Assembly (NCBI GenBank): GCA_001914785.1
Contig: MNDE01000138.1
Span: 1-58,157, forward strand
Source: Acidobacteria bacterium 13_2_20CM_57_17
GTDB taxonomy: Bacteria > Acidobacteriota > Terriglobia > Acidiferrales > UBA7541
DNA length: 58,157 bases
Direction of reading: 5' to 3'
The stretch's first letter is position 1; each line of letters starts with the position of its first letter. Made by a program: the position numbers and the translations under genes. Positions 48,978 through 57,592 of this stretch are shown here, piece after piece. The notes under the pieces were generated by a model, which saw nothing but the letters and a program-made list of their open reading frames with translations, did no database searches and had not been told where the DNA came from.

Positions 48978-50614
48978 TGCTGCACGGCGGACATTTGCTT
49001 TCCGTGCTGATTTTCTTCCCTGCCGTCGGAGCGCTGGCCTTGTTGCTGCTGCGCGGCGACGATCACAAGTTTATCCGCATCATCGCCCTGATCGTTTCGC
49101 TGGCGGAATTTTTGTTTTCGCTGCTGATGATCCGCGCAGTGCCTGCCGGCGCGGCCGGGTATCATCTCGAGGAATACGCCAAGTGGATCAACCAGCCGCC
49201 GATCAATTACCACCTGGGCGTGGATGGAATCAGTTTGTTCCTGGTGATCCTGACGACGTTTCTGACGCCGATTTCCATTTTGGCGTCGTGGAAGAGCATC
49301 GCGCATCGCGTCAAGGAGTTTTTCGTGATGCTGCTGATGCTCGAAGTCGGCGTTGTCGGTGTGTTCCTCTCGCTGGACCTTTTCCTCTTTTTCCTTTTCT
49401 GGGAAGTGATGCTGATTCCCATGGCGCTGCTCATCGGCATTTGGGGGCACGACCGGCGCGTTTACGCTGCCGTGAAATTCATCCTCTACACCATGGCGGG
49501 TTCGATCTTCATGCTGATCGGCATCATCTGGCTCTACAACGCCACGGGCACGTTTGATTTGCCGACCATTCAGACGCTGCTGCACACTCCCGCGTCGCAA
49601 GGCGGACTGGAGCTTGCGCCAAGAACGGAGACGCTCCTCTTCCTCGCGTTCTTTCTGGCGTTTGCGATCAAGGTGCCGCTCTTCCCGCTGCACACCTGGC
49701 TGCCGGACGCGCACGTAGAAGCGCCCACCGCCGGTTCGGTGATGCTGGCTGGCGTGCTGCTGAAAATGGGCACGTACGGAATGATCCGCTTCTGTTTGCC
49801 GCTCTTCCCGGAAGCTTCACGCCGCGCTGCGGGCTGGGTGGCAGCGCTGGCGATCATCGGCATTATTTACGGCGCGCTGGTGGCGATGGTGCAGCCAAAC
49901 TTGAAGAAGCTCGTCGCCTATTCGTCGGTCAGCCACCTTGGTTTTGTGGTGCTGGGCATTTTCGCGTTTCATAACATTTCCATGCAAGGCGCGGTTTACC
50001 AAATGCTGGCGCACGGGATTTCGACGGGTGCGCTCTTCTTGCTCGTGGGTATGTTGTACGACCGACGGCACACGTTTGAAATCAGCGAGTATGGCGGGCT
50101 GGCTACGCCGATGCCGAAGCTGGCGGCGTTCTTTCTGTTTGTCGCACTGTCGTCGCTGGGCCTGCCGATGCTGAATGGATTCGTCGGCGAATACCTGGTG
50201 CTGCTGGGCACCTACCAGCGGCACTGGGGCTGGGCTTCGTGGGCCGCGCTTGGTGTGATTTTCTCCGCGTGCTACCTGCTGTGGTCGTACCAACGGGTGT
50301 TCTTTGGCGAGATCACGCGGGAGAAAAACCGCGCTCTTCCCGATGCCTCCGCGCGAGAGAAGTGGATTCTGGCGACCATGGCGGTGGTCACACTGTGGAT
50401 GGGCATCGGCTCGACGTTTATCACCAAGCGCATGGCGGCGGCGGCGCAAGACGTCATTGATCAAGTCGAGCCACAGCGGCCGTATGAAGCTGCGGCCCCG
50501 AGCGAGTTCAAGCGCAATGTTGTGAAGCTGAATGCAACCCCAACGCAGACTGAGCAAGATCCTGCAAGAGCCGCCGCGAACATCGTTGCAAGAGAAAGGC
50601 TGGGAATCCGCTAG
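48977..50614 (+). CDS. nuoM: NADH-quinone oxidoreductase subunit M
   Basis: 545 residues from ATG 48977, whose A is the last base of the nuoL stop; the earlier open frame from 48890 lies inside nuoL. About 14 helices. DLFLFFLFWEVMLIPMALLI has the conserved glutamate, AIKVPLFPLHTWLPDAHVEA PTAGSVMLAGVLLKMGTYGM is the family core with the pumping lysine, and YSSVSHLGFVVLGIFAFH follows. The last 60 residues form a polar cytosolic tail, longer than usual. The next gene begins at the very next base. Confidence 0.95.
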   Translation: MLHGGHLLSVLIFFPAVGALALLLLRGDDHKFIRIIALIVSLAEFLFSLLMIRAVPAGAAGYHLEEYAKWINQPPINYHLGVDGISLFLVILTTFLTPISILASWKSIAHRVKEFFVMLLMLEVGVVGVFLSLDLFLFFLFWEVMLIPMALLIGIWGHDRRVYAAVKFILYTMAGSIFMLIGIIWLYNATGTFDLPTIQTLLHTPASQGGLELAPRTETLLFLAFFLAFAIKVPLFPLHTWLPDAHVEAPTAGSVMLAGVLLKMGTYGMIRFCLPLFPEASRRAAGWVAALAIIGIIYGALVAMVQPNLKKLVAYSSVSHLGFVVLGIFAFHNISMQGAVYQMLAHGISTGALFLLVGMLYDRRHTFEISEYGGLATPMPKLAAFFLFVALSSLGLPMLNGFVGEYLVLLGTYQRHWGWASWAALGVIFSACYLLWSYQRVFFGEITREKNRALPDASAREKWILATMAVVTLWMGIGSTFITKRMAAAAQDVIDQVEPQRPYEAAAPSEFKRNVVKLNATPTQTEQDPARAAANIVARERLGIR

Positions 50615-52081
50615 ATGCTTCCCCGCGTTATCGACGCCCATCGTGTGCTCCCGGAACTGGTGTGGTGCGGCTTCGGCGTGCTGGCGATGCTGATGCAGCC
50701 GTTCGTGCGCAGCCGGCACTTTTTCACGTTCCTTGCGCTGATCGGTGCGCTGGCGGGAACGGCGGCATCGGTGACTTCAGCAATGCATGCGGGGCCTGGT
50801 TTTGACGGTCTGGTGCAGTCCGATTCGTTCAGTTTCTTTTTCCGGCTGCTGGTAGGGACCGTTGCGTTTCTGGTGGTTCTGGTGGCGGAGCCATATCTGG
50901 AGCGGGAACGGCTTCCCTTCGCGGAATTTTACGCGCTGCTGCTGTTTGCCACCGCGGGAATGGGCGTGCTGGCATCGGCACAGGAGTTGCTCACTGCGTT
51001 CATCGGCCTGGAGATGAGTTCGATCTCCAGCTACATTCTTGCGGGGTATCGCCGCGATTCCTTGAAGTCCAGCGAATCGGCGATGAAGTATTTCTTGCTG
51101 GGTTCGTTTGCAACGGCGTTCTTTCTCTACGGGATCGCGTTGGTGTACGGTTCGAGCGGAACGACCAAGCTGACCGGGATGGGCTCCGAAGAGCTTTTCC
51201 ATAGCACGTATTTCGAGCTTGGGCTGGCGATGATTCTGATCGGCCTCGGCTTCAAAGTGGCCGCGGCGCCTTTCCAAGTGTGGACGCCGGACGTTTACGA
51301 AGGCGCGCCCACGCCGGTGACGGCGCTATTTTCCGCGGGACCGAAGGCCGCAGCGTTTGCGTTGTTGCTGCGTATTTTCGCGACGGTTCCGGCGGCTACG
51401 CATTTCTGGTTCTGGGCATTCTGGGTGCTCGCGGCGCTGACGATGTTCGCCGGGAACCTGGGCGCGCTGGTGCAGACCAACGTCAAGCGGCTGCTGGCGT
51501 ACAGCTCGATTGCGCACGCCGGCTACATTATGGTGGCGTTTGCGGCGGTTACGTTCATGGCACGCAGCGGAGCGGCGGAAGCAGCGCCAGCTTACGCCGC
51601 GGTCCTTTTTTATTTGCTCAGCTACGCGCTGGTGAAACTGGGGGCATTCACCATCGTTTCGCAACTGGGCGGAGCGGGCGAAAAGAATCTTTCGCTGGAC
51701 GATTATGCTGGGCTTTCGCAGCGGCAGCCGTGGGTGGCAGCGGCACTGAGCGTTTACCTGCTTTCGCTGCTCGGGCTGCCGGTGACGGCGGGCTTTTTCG
51801 GAAAGTTCTACATCTTCAAGGCGGCGGTGAATTCGCACCTGCTGTGGCTCGCGGTGCTGATGGCGATTAACAGCGTGATCGGGGCTTACTACTACCTGCG
51901 CGTGATCGTGGTGATGTACATGCGCGAGTCCAGCGCGGAAGCTGCGGCGGCTCCCCCGGTGGGATTTCCTCTTACGGTCAACTTTGTTTTGGCGTTCACG
52001 GTGGCGGGCACGCTTTACTTCGGGCTCTTCCCCAATCAGGTGCTGAACTTCATTCTGCAGCCCACGCTTCTCGGCCATTAG
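50615..52081 (+). CDS. nuoN: NADH-quinone oxidoreductase subunit N
   Basis: 488 residues starting directly after the nuoM stop. About 14 helices. TAFIGLEMSSISSYILAGY, KVAAAPFQVWTPDVYEGAPT PVTALFSAGPKAAAFALLLR and NVKRLLAYSSIAHAGYIMVA are the conserved antiporter stretches. It is the third proton-pumping subunit and the last gene of the operon; a terminator-like hairpin follows at 52112. A different NuoN is encoded on the other strand at 54395. Confidence 0.95.
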   Translation: MLPRVIDAHRVLPELVWCGFGVLAMLMQPFVRSRHFFTFLALIGALAGTAASVTSAMHAGPGFDGLVQSDSFSFFFRLLVGTVAFLVVLVAEPYLERERLPFAEFYALLLFATAGMGVLASAQELLTAFIGLEMSSISSYILAGYRRDSLKSSESAMKYFLLGSFATAFFLYGIALVYGSSGTTKLTGMGSEELFHSTYFELGLAMILIGLGFKVAAAPFQVWTPDVYEGAPTPVTALFSAGPKAAAFALLLRIFATVPAATHFWFWAFWVLAALTMFAGNLGALVQTNVKRLLAYSSIAHAGYIMVAFAAVTFMARSGAAEAAPAYAAVLFYLLSYALVKLGAFTIVSQLGGAGEKNLSLDDYAGLSQRQPWVAAALSVYLLSLLGLPVTAGFFGKFYIFKAAVNSHLLWLAVLMAINSVIGAYYYLRVIVVMYMRESSAEAAAAPPVGFPLTVNFVLAFTVAGTLYFGLFPNQVLNFILQPTLLGH

Positions 52082-52111
52082 CCGGGAAGGCCTCAGCGGC
52101 GCGTTTGGAGT

Positions 52112-52139
52112 GCGGCAGCTTGCTCCCGCTTTTCTTTTC
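52112..52139 (+). terminator. Terminator of the nuo operon
   Basis: GCGGCAGC-TT-GCTCCCGC with one mismatch, then TTTTCTTTTCC, 30 bases after the nuoN stop. The word recurs at 52251 and 24903. Confidence 0.65.
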
Positions 52140-52194
52140 CAGGGCAACCAATTCGGCCTTCAAGTCACCTAAAATCCCTGCGACAAAATCGTCC

Positions 52195-52222
52195 TTGACG
52201 AATCTCTAATCTGTGATATACT
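52195..52222 (+). promoter_or_regulatory. Sigma70-type promoter of a very short unit
   Basis: TTGACG (52195-52200), 16-base spacer, TATACT (52217-52222). As at 24841, a GCGGCAG..CCGC terminator follows within about 30 bases of the expected start. Confidence 0.5.
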
Positions 52223-52250
52223 TCATTCTGTAGATAACTGCGCATGCAAT

Positions 52251-52279
52251 GCGGCAGCCTTCTCCCGCTTTTCTTTTTT
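52251..52279 (+). terminator. Hairpin terminator GCGGCAG-CCTT-CTCCCGC plus T tract
   Basis: Seven-base stem with the same C/C mismatch as at 52112, then TTTTCTTTTTT. It would end a transcript of about 50 bases from the promoter at 52195. Confidence 0.6.
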
Positions 52280-52327
52280 GCGCGCAGGCATCCCGCCCTT
52301 CTGAGCCCAAAACAACCAAAATCGCAC

Positions 52328-52425
52328 CCTTTAGAATCAGCAACTTACGAAATGCTTTTCCTGTAAGTCCCTTGTTTTGATATTCATACGAAATGATGGC
52401 AGGGGTGGAGGGGAGCCGTACATGC
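52328..52425. repeat. TTTAGAATCA block with G-rich tail, second copy
   Basis: CCTTTAGAATCAGCAACTT, then ACGAAATGCT, later TTCATACGAAATGATGG and GGGGTGGAGGGG. Order and words match the block at 24966-25112, with substitutions and small gaps. Confidence 0.65.
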
Positions 52426-52436
52426 GGCGAAAATGA

Positions 52437-52464
52437 AAACGGCCCGGCAGCCGCCGGGCCGTTT
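52437..52464 (-). terminator. Terminator of the nuoLMN2-atp operon
   Basis: A perfect 12-bp stem (AAACGGCCCGGC with a 4-base loop), 20 bases after the atpE stop. Read on the minus strand it is followed by a short T-rich run (CGTTTTCATTTT). It faces the nuo terminator across the gap. Confidence 0.85.
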
Positions 52465-52483
52465 CGAATGCCTTCTGGTTAAG

Positions 52484-52795
52484 TTATATCTTCACGAATA
52501 TGATTACCAGCGTGAAGAGCGCGAGGGTCTCGACGAACACCAAGCCGAGAATCATCGCGGCGCGGATGGCGGCTGCCGCCCCCGGATTGCGGGCCATGCC
52601 TTCGCAAGCCGCCGAAGCGATACGGCCCTGCCCCAGCGCGCCGCCAAACGCCGCCAGCGCCATGCCGAAGCCCGCAGCAATGGCCATCAGGCCCTTGCCT
52701 CCGGCTGCCGCAGCTCCTGTATCTTGGGCAAACGCGGACGGAACAATCAACATCACCGCCGCAAGCGCCACCAACACCATCGTCCACTTTTTCAT
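52484..52795 (-). CDS. atpE: ATP synthase F0 subunit c
   Basis: 103 residues from ATG 52795. Unlike most c subunits it begins with a cleavable-looking leader (MVLVALAAVMLIVPSAFAQD), then two helices: IAAGFGMALAAFGGALGQGR and MILGLVFVETLALFTLVIIF. The ion-binding glutamate is in FVETL. The helix-1 glutamine in GALGQG and a threonine after the glutamate sit where sodium-coupled rings have Gln and Ser, but the tyrosine/threonine positions do not match, so the coupling ion is open. It is the last gene of the minus-strand operon, followed by a strong terminator. Confidence 0.92.
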   Translation of the reverse strand: MKKWTMVLVALAAVMLIVPSAFAQDTGAAAAGGKGLMAIAAGFGMALAAFGGALGQGRIASAACEGMARNPGAAAAIRAAMILGLVFVETLALFTLVIIFVKI

Positions 52796-52905
52796 CACTT
52801 CCTCCTTATGAATCGCCGCCAGGAGGTGGTTCCCGGACACCGTGCCGCCGGGCTCACACTGGAACGGCACAACAGACTTGGCCCAGAAAAACTCAGGGAA
52901 AACGG

Positions 52906-53721
52906 TTAGTGCTCCTCCCCCGTCGCGATTCCCAGATACACCGAAGGCAGCACTGTAAATATGTAGGTTTGAATGATAGCCACAAAAATATGCAGACCGA
53001 TAAACGCGAGAGGAATAAGGGCAGGAAAAACTGCCAGGACTATTCCGAGAACCGGCGTCTTGTGCCATCCCCATAGCACGGGGGCGATCAGGAGGCTCAA
53101 AAAGATCGAGTACAAAAGATCACTGGCAAAAATGTTGGCCCATAGACGGACGGTCAGGGAGAGCACACGGGCGCAAGTACTGATGATCTCGACGGGAAAG
53201 ATGAGAGGTGAAAGCAGCGGGACGGGCCCCGCGAAATGCTTAAGGTAGGCAATATGGCCGTGATGGCGGATTCCCTGCCAGTTGAAATAAAGAAACGTAA
53301 GAATCGCGCAAGCCAGAGGGACACTGACATTGGCCGTCGGCGCCGCGAAAAGGGGGAAGACACTGAAGAGATTGGCCACCAGGATGAAGACGGAAATCGA
53401 ACCAACCCAAGGGACGTATTTGATCCCTTCGTGCCCAACGTTCTCTTCCAGCAAATCCTTGATGCCGAACCCAAGCGGATTGGTAATAAGCAATTCCGCC
53501 ACCTGCTGAACCCCGCCAGGGCGCTCCACGGAAAGCCGTGAACGGAGCAAGAGCGCCAAAACAGTGCCAAGAATCAGCACCATGAAACCCATCACGACGT
53601 GTTCTGGGATGGGCAAATCGGGATTCTCAGGGCTGATATGGAGCGCGGAAAGCAGCGCCAAGGCGAATCGCCCGAGGTAATGGTTCACCAGTTGCGTTAG
53701 TCCGGTAACGTGTTCGGTCAT
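52906..53721 (-). CDS. atpB: ATP synthase F0 subunit a
   Basis: 271 residues, about six helices. VLSLTVRLWANIFASDLL holds the essential arginine (in TVRLWAN) that faces the c-ring, and LIPLAFIGLHIFVAIIQTYI FTVL is the last helix pair with the conserved Gln. It forms the half channels for ions. It follows atpI by 17 bases and precedes atpE by 110 bases, in which no gene lies. The F1 and b/delta genes are not in the window. Confidence 0.94.
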   Translation of the reverse strand: MTEHVTGLTQLVNHYLGRFALALLSALHISPENPDLPIPEHVVMGFMVLILGTVLALLLRSRLSVERPGGVQQVAELLITNPLGFGIKDLLEENVGHEGIKYVPWVGSISVFILVANLFSVFPLFAAPTANVSVPLACAILTFLYFNWQGIRHHGHIAYLKHFAGPVPLLSPLIFPVEIISTCARVLSLTVRLWANIFASDLLYSIFLSLLIAPVLWGWHKTPVLGIVLAVFPALIPLAFIGLHIFVAIIQTYIFTVLPSVYLGIATGEEH

Positions 53722-53738
53722 TCGCTAATCCCTGGGCG

Positions 53739-54155
53739 TTAATCCGCAGGATGCCAGATTTCGTACACACTCGCCGCGATTGTCGCGGCTCCTAAAGCGC
53801 ACAAACCAACGACCATGCTTACAAGGGGAACTCTCAGATAAACAAAAATAACATACACGGCGAGGGCTATCAACCCGTAGCGGAAGAGCATGCCGAAGTA
53901 GCTGAGCAGAGGTACGGCGGGCTTTTCCTTGCCAGCTTGGGCGGTGGAAGCCACGACCAGAGCGTCCATGCCCTTACTGAGCCAGCGAAAATTGAGCCAG
54001 GAGAGCACAGTGCCAATCGCAAGGCCCGCGCCCCACAAACGATCGCGAAGCAGAGCGACCAAGAGTCCGGCAGTCAGGCCAATCAGAAGGGTCAGCCACG
54101 AGATGCGCCGTTCTGTGACGGCAGCAGACGAAAAATCAGCCGCGCTTACTGCCAT
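53739..54155 (-). CDS. atpI: ATP synthase subunit I (AtpI-like)
   Basis: 138 residues from ATG 54155, which overlaps the end of the atpZ-like gene by 20 bases. Four hydrophobic helices: SWLTLLIGLTAGLLVALL, LAIGTVLSWLNFRWLSKG, GLIALAVYVIFVYLRVP and SMVVGLCALGAATIAASV. The NFRWLSKGMDAL phrase is usual in AtpI-like proteins, which help assemble the c-ring or carry magnesium. The frame further upstream to 54218 is not used, since it lies inside the preceding gene. Confidence 0.82.
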   Translation of the reverse strand: MAVSAADFSSAAVTERRISWLTLLIGLTAGLLVALLRDRLWGAGLAIGTVLSWLNFRWLSKGMDALVVASTAQAGKEKPAVPLLSYFGMLFRYGLIALAVYVIFVYLRVPLVSMVVGLCALGAATIAASVYEIWHPAD

Positions 54156-54411
54156 CGCCGCTTCCTCCGAGCCGCCGGAGAACGTCGCGCACACCTGCAT
54201 AAAAGCCAATACCGCCAAGGACGAGTAGAAAAACCGGCTTGGTATGAAGCCAGCGGTCCAGGAAATAACCGAGAAACCCGCCGACGACTACGGCTGAAAC
54301 GAGGACGAAGGGCAGCTCCATGGCGATGGCGGTCTGGTTGGAAATGTCTTTCGCTTTCTCACGCGTGGGAGAGGTTGGGTCGGAATTTTCCGGCTTATTG
54401 TCCGAAGGCAT
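54136..54411 (-). CDS. AtpZ/AtpI-type accessory protein
   Basis: 91 residues from ATG 54411, which overlaps the nuoN2 stop by 17 bases. A polar head is followed by two helices (LPFVLVSAVVVGGFLGYFLD and VFLLVLGGIGFYAGVRDVLR), the GYFLD and GFYAG pattern of AtpZ/AtpI accessory subunits, which bring magnesium or calcium or aid ring assembly. Translational overlap with both neighbours ties the complex I and ATP synthase genes into one unit. Confidence 0.8.
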   Translation of the reverse strand: MPSDNKPENSDPTSPTREKAKDISNQTAIAMELPFVLVSAVVVGGFLGYFLDRWLHTKPVFLLVLGGIGFYAGVRDVLRRLGGSGDGSKRG

Positions 54412-55993
54412 ATTGGGCGAGCTTAGTGAACGGCTCAGGATACAACCCGGCGGCGAGGGTGACAAACACGGCCACGCCGAGAGCTACGGCCTGCGCGCTG
54501 GTTATGACGGGACGCGGGGCTTCGCCGGGCTGCTTGAGCCAAGCGTGCACGACGATGCGAAAATAATAGTAGAGCGCGGGAACGATGTAGAGAACAGCAA
54601 AAACGGCGAGAACGGGATGGTGCGTCTCGATGAGCGAAAGGAAAATAAAATACTTGCCCATGAAACCGGCCGTGGGCGGGATGCCCGCAAGCGAAAGCAT
54701 GAAGATCAGCAGCAGGACAGCAGCGGCGGGGCTTCGCTGGTACAGGCCGTTCAGGTCTTCGAGTTCCTCCCCGATGAGCCCTTTCTGGCGGAGCACGATG
54801 ATGACGGCGAACGCGCCTGCGGTCATGAAGACATATGCGAATAGGTAGAAAGCGATGCCCGTAAAAGCAGTTTTGTTCCAGGCGACGAGACCGAGCAAGA
54901 TGTAGCCGACGTGAGAGATTGAGGAATAGGCGAGCAGACGTTTGACGTTCGTCTGCGTCAACGCGGCGAGATTGCCCCAGGTGAGCGACGCTACGGCCAC
55001 GCCAGCGATGAGGTACATCCATTGTTCCTGGGAAGTTTTTTGCGAAGGAGTAAAGACGGAAGTGAATAGCCGCAAAAGAAGAGCAAAACTGGCCGTCTTG
55101 GAAGCCACACTGACGTAGGCAGCGACCGGCGTGGGCGCGCCCTCGTAGACGTCCGGCGCCCATTGATGAAACGGCGCGGCAGCAACTTTAAAGAATAGCC
55201 CGACGGTGACGAGAACGAACGCGAGTACGGGAAGAAGCTGGAGAGTGAGAGGATCGAAGTTCAGCGCGATGGGGAGCTGCCTTGCTAAGAGGTCGTGCAT
55301 CTGCTGGCCTTGCGCGCTAGGGAGACGGCTGAGAGCAACGACGTGCACCAGATTTTCGCGCCGCGCCAGCGCCGAGGTGATACCGCCAAGGCTCGTCGCG
55401 CCGCTCAGGCCGTACAGGATCGAAAAACCGTAGGCCAGGATTCCGGAGCTGAAGGCGCCGAGGAGGACATATTTCAGCGCGGCTTCATTCGAACGCTTTT
55501 CGCGGCGCAAGAAACCGGTCAGGACGTAGAAGCTGAGCGCCATCGTCTCCAGTCCGAGGAACAGCACGATCAGGTCGATCCCGGAAGCCATGAGCATCAT
55601 GCCGACGCAGGCAAAGAGAAGCAGCGCGTAGTATTCGCCCTCTTGTTCCCTCTCGATGTCCAAGAATTTCACGGACAGCAGGATTACCAGCGCGGTGGCG
55701 GCGAGAAAAAGAACGGAAAAGAAAAGGAAGAACGGATCGACCACCACGGAATCGTGGAATCCGGCGAATTCACCCCGGGCGACGACCGCCGCGCGGAGCC
55801 TCCACAGCGTGAAAGCACTGAATACAGTGCCCGCCAGCGCAAGGCCAGCGTTCATGTATTTTTCCTTCTGCTCGATCCAGAAATCGATTACCAAAATACC
55901 CAGCCCGAAAAGAACGAGCTCGATCTCCGGAAGGATGACGGCCCCGTCGCCGCGAAGATAGCTGACAATCGAATTGATAATCGGGATGTTCAT
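54395..55993 (-). CDS. nuoN: NADH-quinone oxidoreductase subunit N, second copy
   Basis: 532 residues, about 14 helices. VLFLGLETMALSFYVLTGFL, KVAAAPFHQWAPDVYEGAPT PVAAYVSVASKTASFALLLR and NVKRLLAYSSISHVGYILLG are the antiporter signatures. It differs clearly from the plus-strand NuoN in length and sequence, including an insert after SGATSLGG, so it belongs to a separate complex. It follows nuoM2 by 9 bases and overlaps the ATP synthase accessory gene at its end. Confidence 0.94.
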   Translation of the reverse strand: MNIPIINSIVSYLRGDGAVILPEIELVLFGLGILVIDFWIEQKEKYMNAGLALAGTVFSAFTLWRLRAAVVARGEFAGFHDSVVVDPFFLFFSVLFLAATALVILLSVKFLDIEREQEGEYYALLLFACVGMMLMASGIDLIVLFLGLETMALSFYVLTGFLRREKRSNEAALKYVLLGAFSSGILAYGFSILYGLSGATSLGGITSALARRENLVHVVALSRLPSAQGQQMHDLLARQLPIALNFDPLTLQLLPVLAFVLVTVGLFFKVAAAPFHQWAPDVYEGAPTPVAAYVSVASKTASFALLLRLFTSVFTPSQKTSQEQWMYLIAGVAVASLTWGNLAALTQTNVKRLLAYSSISHVGYILLGLVAWNKTAFTGIAFYLFAYVFMTAGAFAVIIVLRQKGLIGEELEDLNGLYQRSPAAAVLLLIFMLSLAGIPPTAGFMGKYFIFLSLIETHHPVLAVFAVLYIVPALYYYFRIVVHAWLKQPGEAPRPVITSAQAVALGVAVFVTLAAGLYPEPFTKLAQYAFGQ

Positions 55994-56002
55994 GCGGGCG
56001 GG

Positions 56003-57580
56003 CTATTTCATCTCCGCCGCAGCGGCGGGGAGTTCCGCCGGAGGCAATTTAGCGTGCTCCGCCTTGTAGAAGTCAGGATTCACCTGCCTAACAATATTTT
56101 CTACTGGCTTTTCGATGAGGGCGAAGAACGGCTTCGGGTAGATGCCGATCCAGAAGGCCAGAATCACGAGCGGCACGAGCGTGGCATATTCGCGCAGGTT
56201 CAAGTCCGGCAAATCCTCATTGGCAAACTGCGTGACCGGACCGAACATGACGCGCTGGTACAGCCACAGCAGGTACGCCGCGCCGAGCACTACGCCAAGC
56301 GAGCCCCAGGCGGCCCAGGCTTTGCTGACCTGAAAAGCGCCCTGGAGAATAGTGAATTCTCCGATGAAACCATTCAGTAACGGCATTCCGAGCGAGCTGA
56401 GGCTGATGATCAGATAGATGGCGGCAAAATTGGGCATGGGTGTCGCGAGGCCACCGAACTCCGAAATCATGCGCGTGTGACGTCGCTCGTACAGCACACC
56501 GACAATCAAGAAGAGCGCGCCGGTGGAAATGCCGTGGTTGATCTGCTGCAGCACACTGCCAGCGAGGCCGTTCGGCGTGAGCGCAAAAATTCCCAGCGTA
56601 CAGAAACCAAGATGGCTGACCGAACTGTAGGCGATCAAGCGTTTCATGTCCTTCTGCATGAGGCAAACGAGCGCGCCGTAAATGATCCCGATGATGGAAA
56701 GCACGATAACGATCTGAATGATCTTGTGGCGCAGGAGCGGATCACTTGGCAGCAAGGGGAGCGAGAAGCGGATGAAACCGTACGTGCCCATTTTCAGCAA
56801 GACGCCGGCGAGGATGACGGAGCCGGCAGTGGGCGCTTCGGTGTGCGCGTCAGGGAGCCAGGTGTGGAACGGGAACATGGGAACCTTGATGGCAAACGCG
56901 AAGAAGAATCCCCAGAAGAGCCACACTTTTAGCGGATCGGAAAAGTGCTGTGCAGCGGCCAGGAGCGTCGGAACGTCGAAGGTGCGTGTCCCGCCGGCAA
57001 GCACGGGTGCGTAGAAATAGAGCGCCAAGATTGCCAGAAGCATGACGACGGAGCCGGCCAGCGTGTACAGGAAAAATTTGATGGCCGCGTAGAGGCGGCG
57101 GTCGCTGCCCCAAACGCCAATGAGGAAGTACATGGGGACGAGCATCACTTCCCAGAAGACATAAAAAAGGAAGAAATCGAGAGAAACGAAGACGCCGATC
57201 ATGCCGGTCTGGAGCAGCAGGAGAAGAATGTAGTACTCCTTGGTGCGTAGATGGATGGCGCTCCAGGACGAGAGGATGGCGATCATCCCGAGAAACGTCG
57301 TGAGCATGACGAGCAGCAGGCTGATGCCGTCAAGTCCGAGATGATATTTCGCGCCGATGGAGGGAATCCAATCGGCGGTTTCCTGAAACGTGAAACCGCC
57401 CCACTCCGGCTTGAACCAGCGAACGAGCGGAAGCGAGACCAGGAAACCGAGCACCCCAAAAATATTTCCAGCGATCTTATGCGCCAGCTCGTTTTCGCGG
57501 GGAATGAAGAGCATCAACAAGGCGCCTGCGAGCGGAGTGAACAGGACGACGCTCAAGATGTGATGTGCAAAAAAGTCCAT
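56003..57580 (-). CDS. nuoM: NADH-quinone oxidoreductase subunit M, second copy
   Basis: 525 residues, about 14 helices. SLDFFLFYVFWEVMLVPMYF holds the conserved glutamate, AIKVPMFPFHTWLPDAHTEA PTAGSVILAGVLLKMGTYGF is the core with the pumping lysine, and YSSVSHLGFCTLGIFAL follows. It lacks the long polar tail of the plus-strand NuoM. It lies 12 bases downstream of nuoL2. Confidence 0.94.
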   Translation of the reverse strand: MDFFAHHILSVVLFTPLAGALLMLFIPRENELAHKIAGNIFGVLGFLVSLPLVRWFKPEWGGFTFQETADWIPSIGAKYHLGLDGISLLLVMLTTFLGMIAILSSWSAIHLRTKEYYILLLLLQTGMIGVFVSLDFFLFYVFWEVMLVPMYFLIGVWGSDRRLYAAIKFFLYTLAGSVVMLLAILALYFYAPVLAGGTRTFDVPTLLAAAQHFSDPLKVWLFWGFFFAFAIKVPMFPFHTWLPDAHTEAPTAGSVILAGVLLKMGTYGFIRFSLPLLPSDPLLRHKIIQIVIVLSIIGIIYGALVCLMQKDMKRLIAYSSVSHLGFCTLGIFALTPNGLAGSVLQQINHGISTGALFLIVGVLYERRHTRMISEFGGLATPMPNFAAIYLIISLSSLGMPLLNGFIGEFTILQGAFQVSKAWAAWGSLGVVLGAAYLLWLYQRVMFGPVTQFANEDLPDLNLREYATLVPLVILAFWIGIYPKPFFALIEKPVENIVRQVNPDFYKAEHAKLPPAELPAAAAEMK

Positions 57581-57592
57581 TCTTATCGCCTC

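Noticed and set aside
55295..56380. 361-residue plus-strand frame
   Set aside because: Complement of nuoN2/nuoM2; charged, no hydrophobic or domain pattern.
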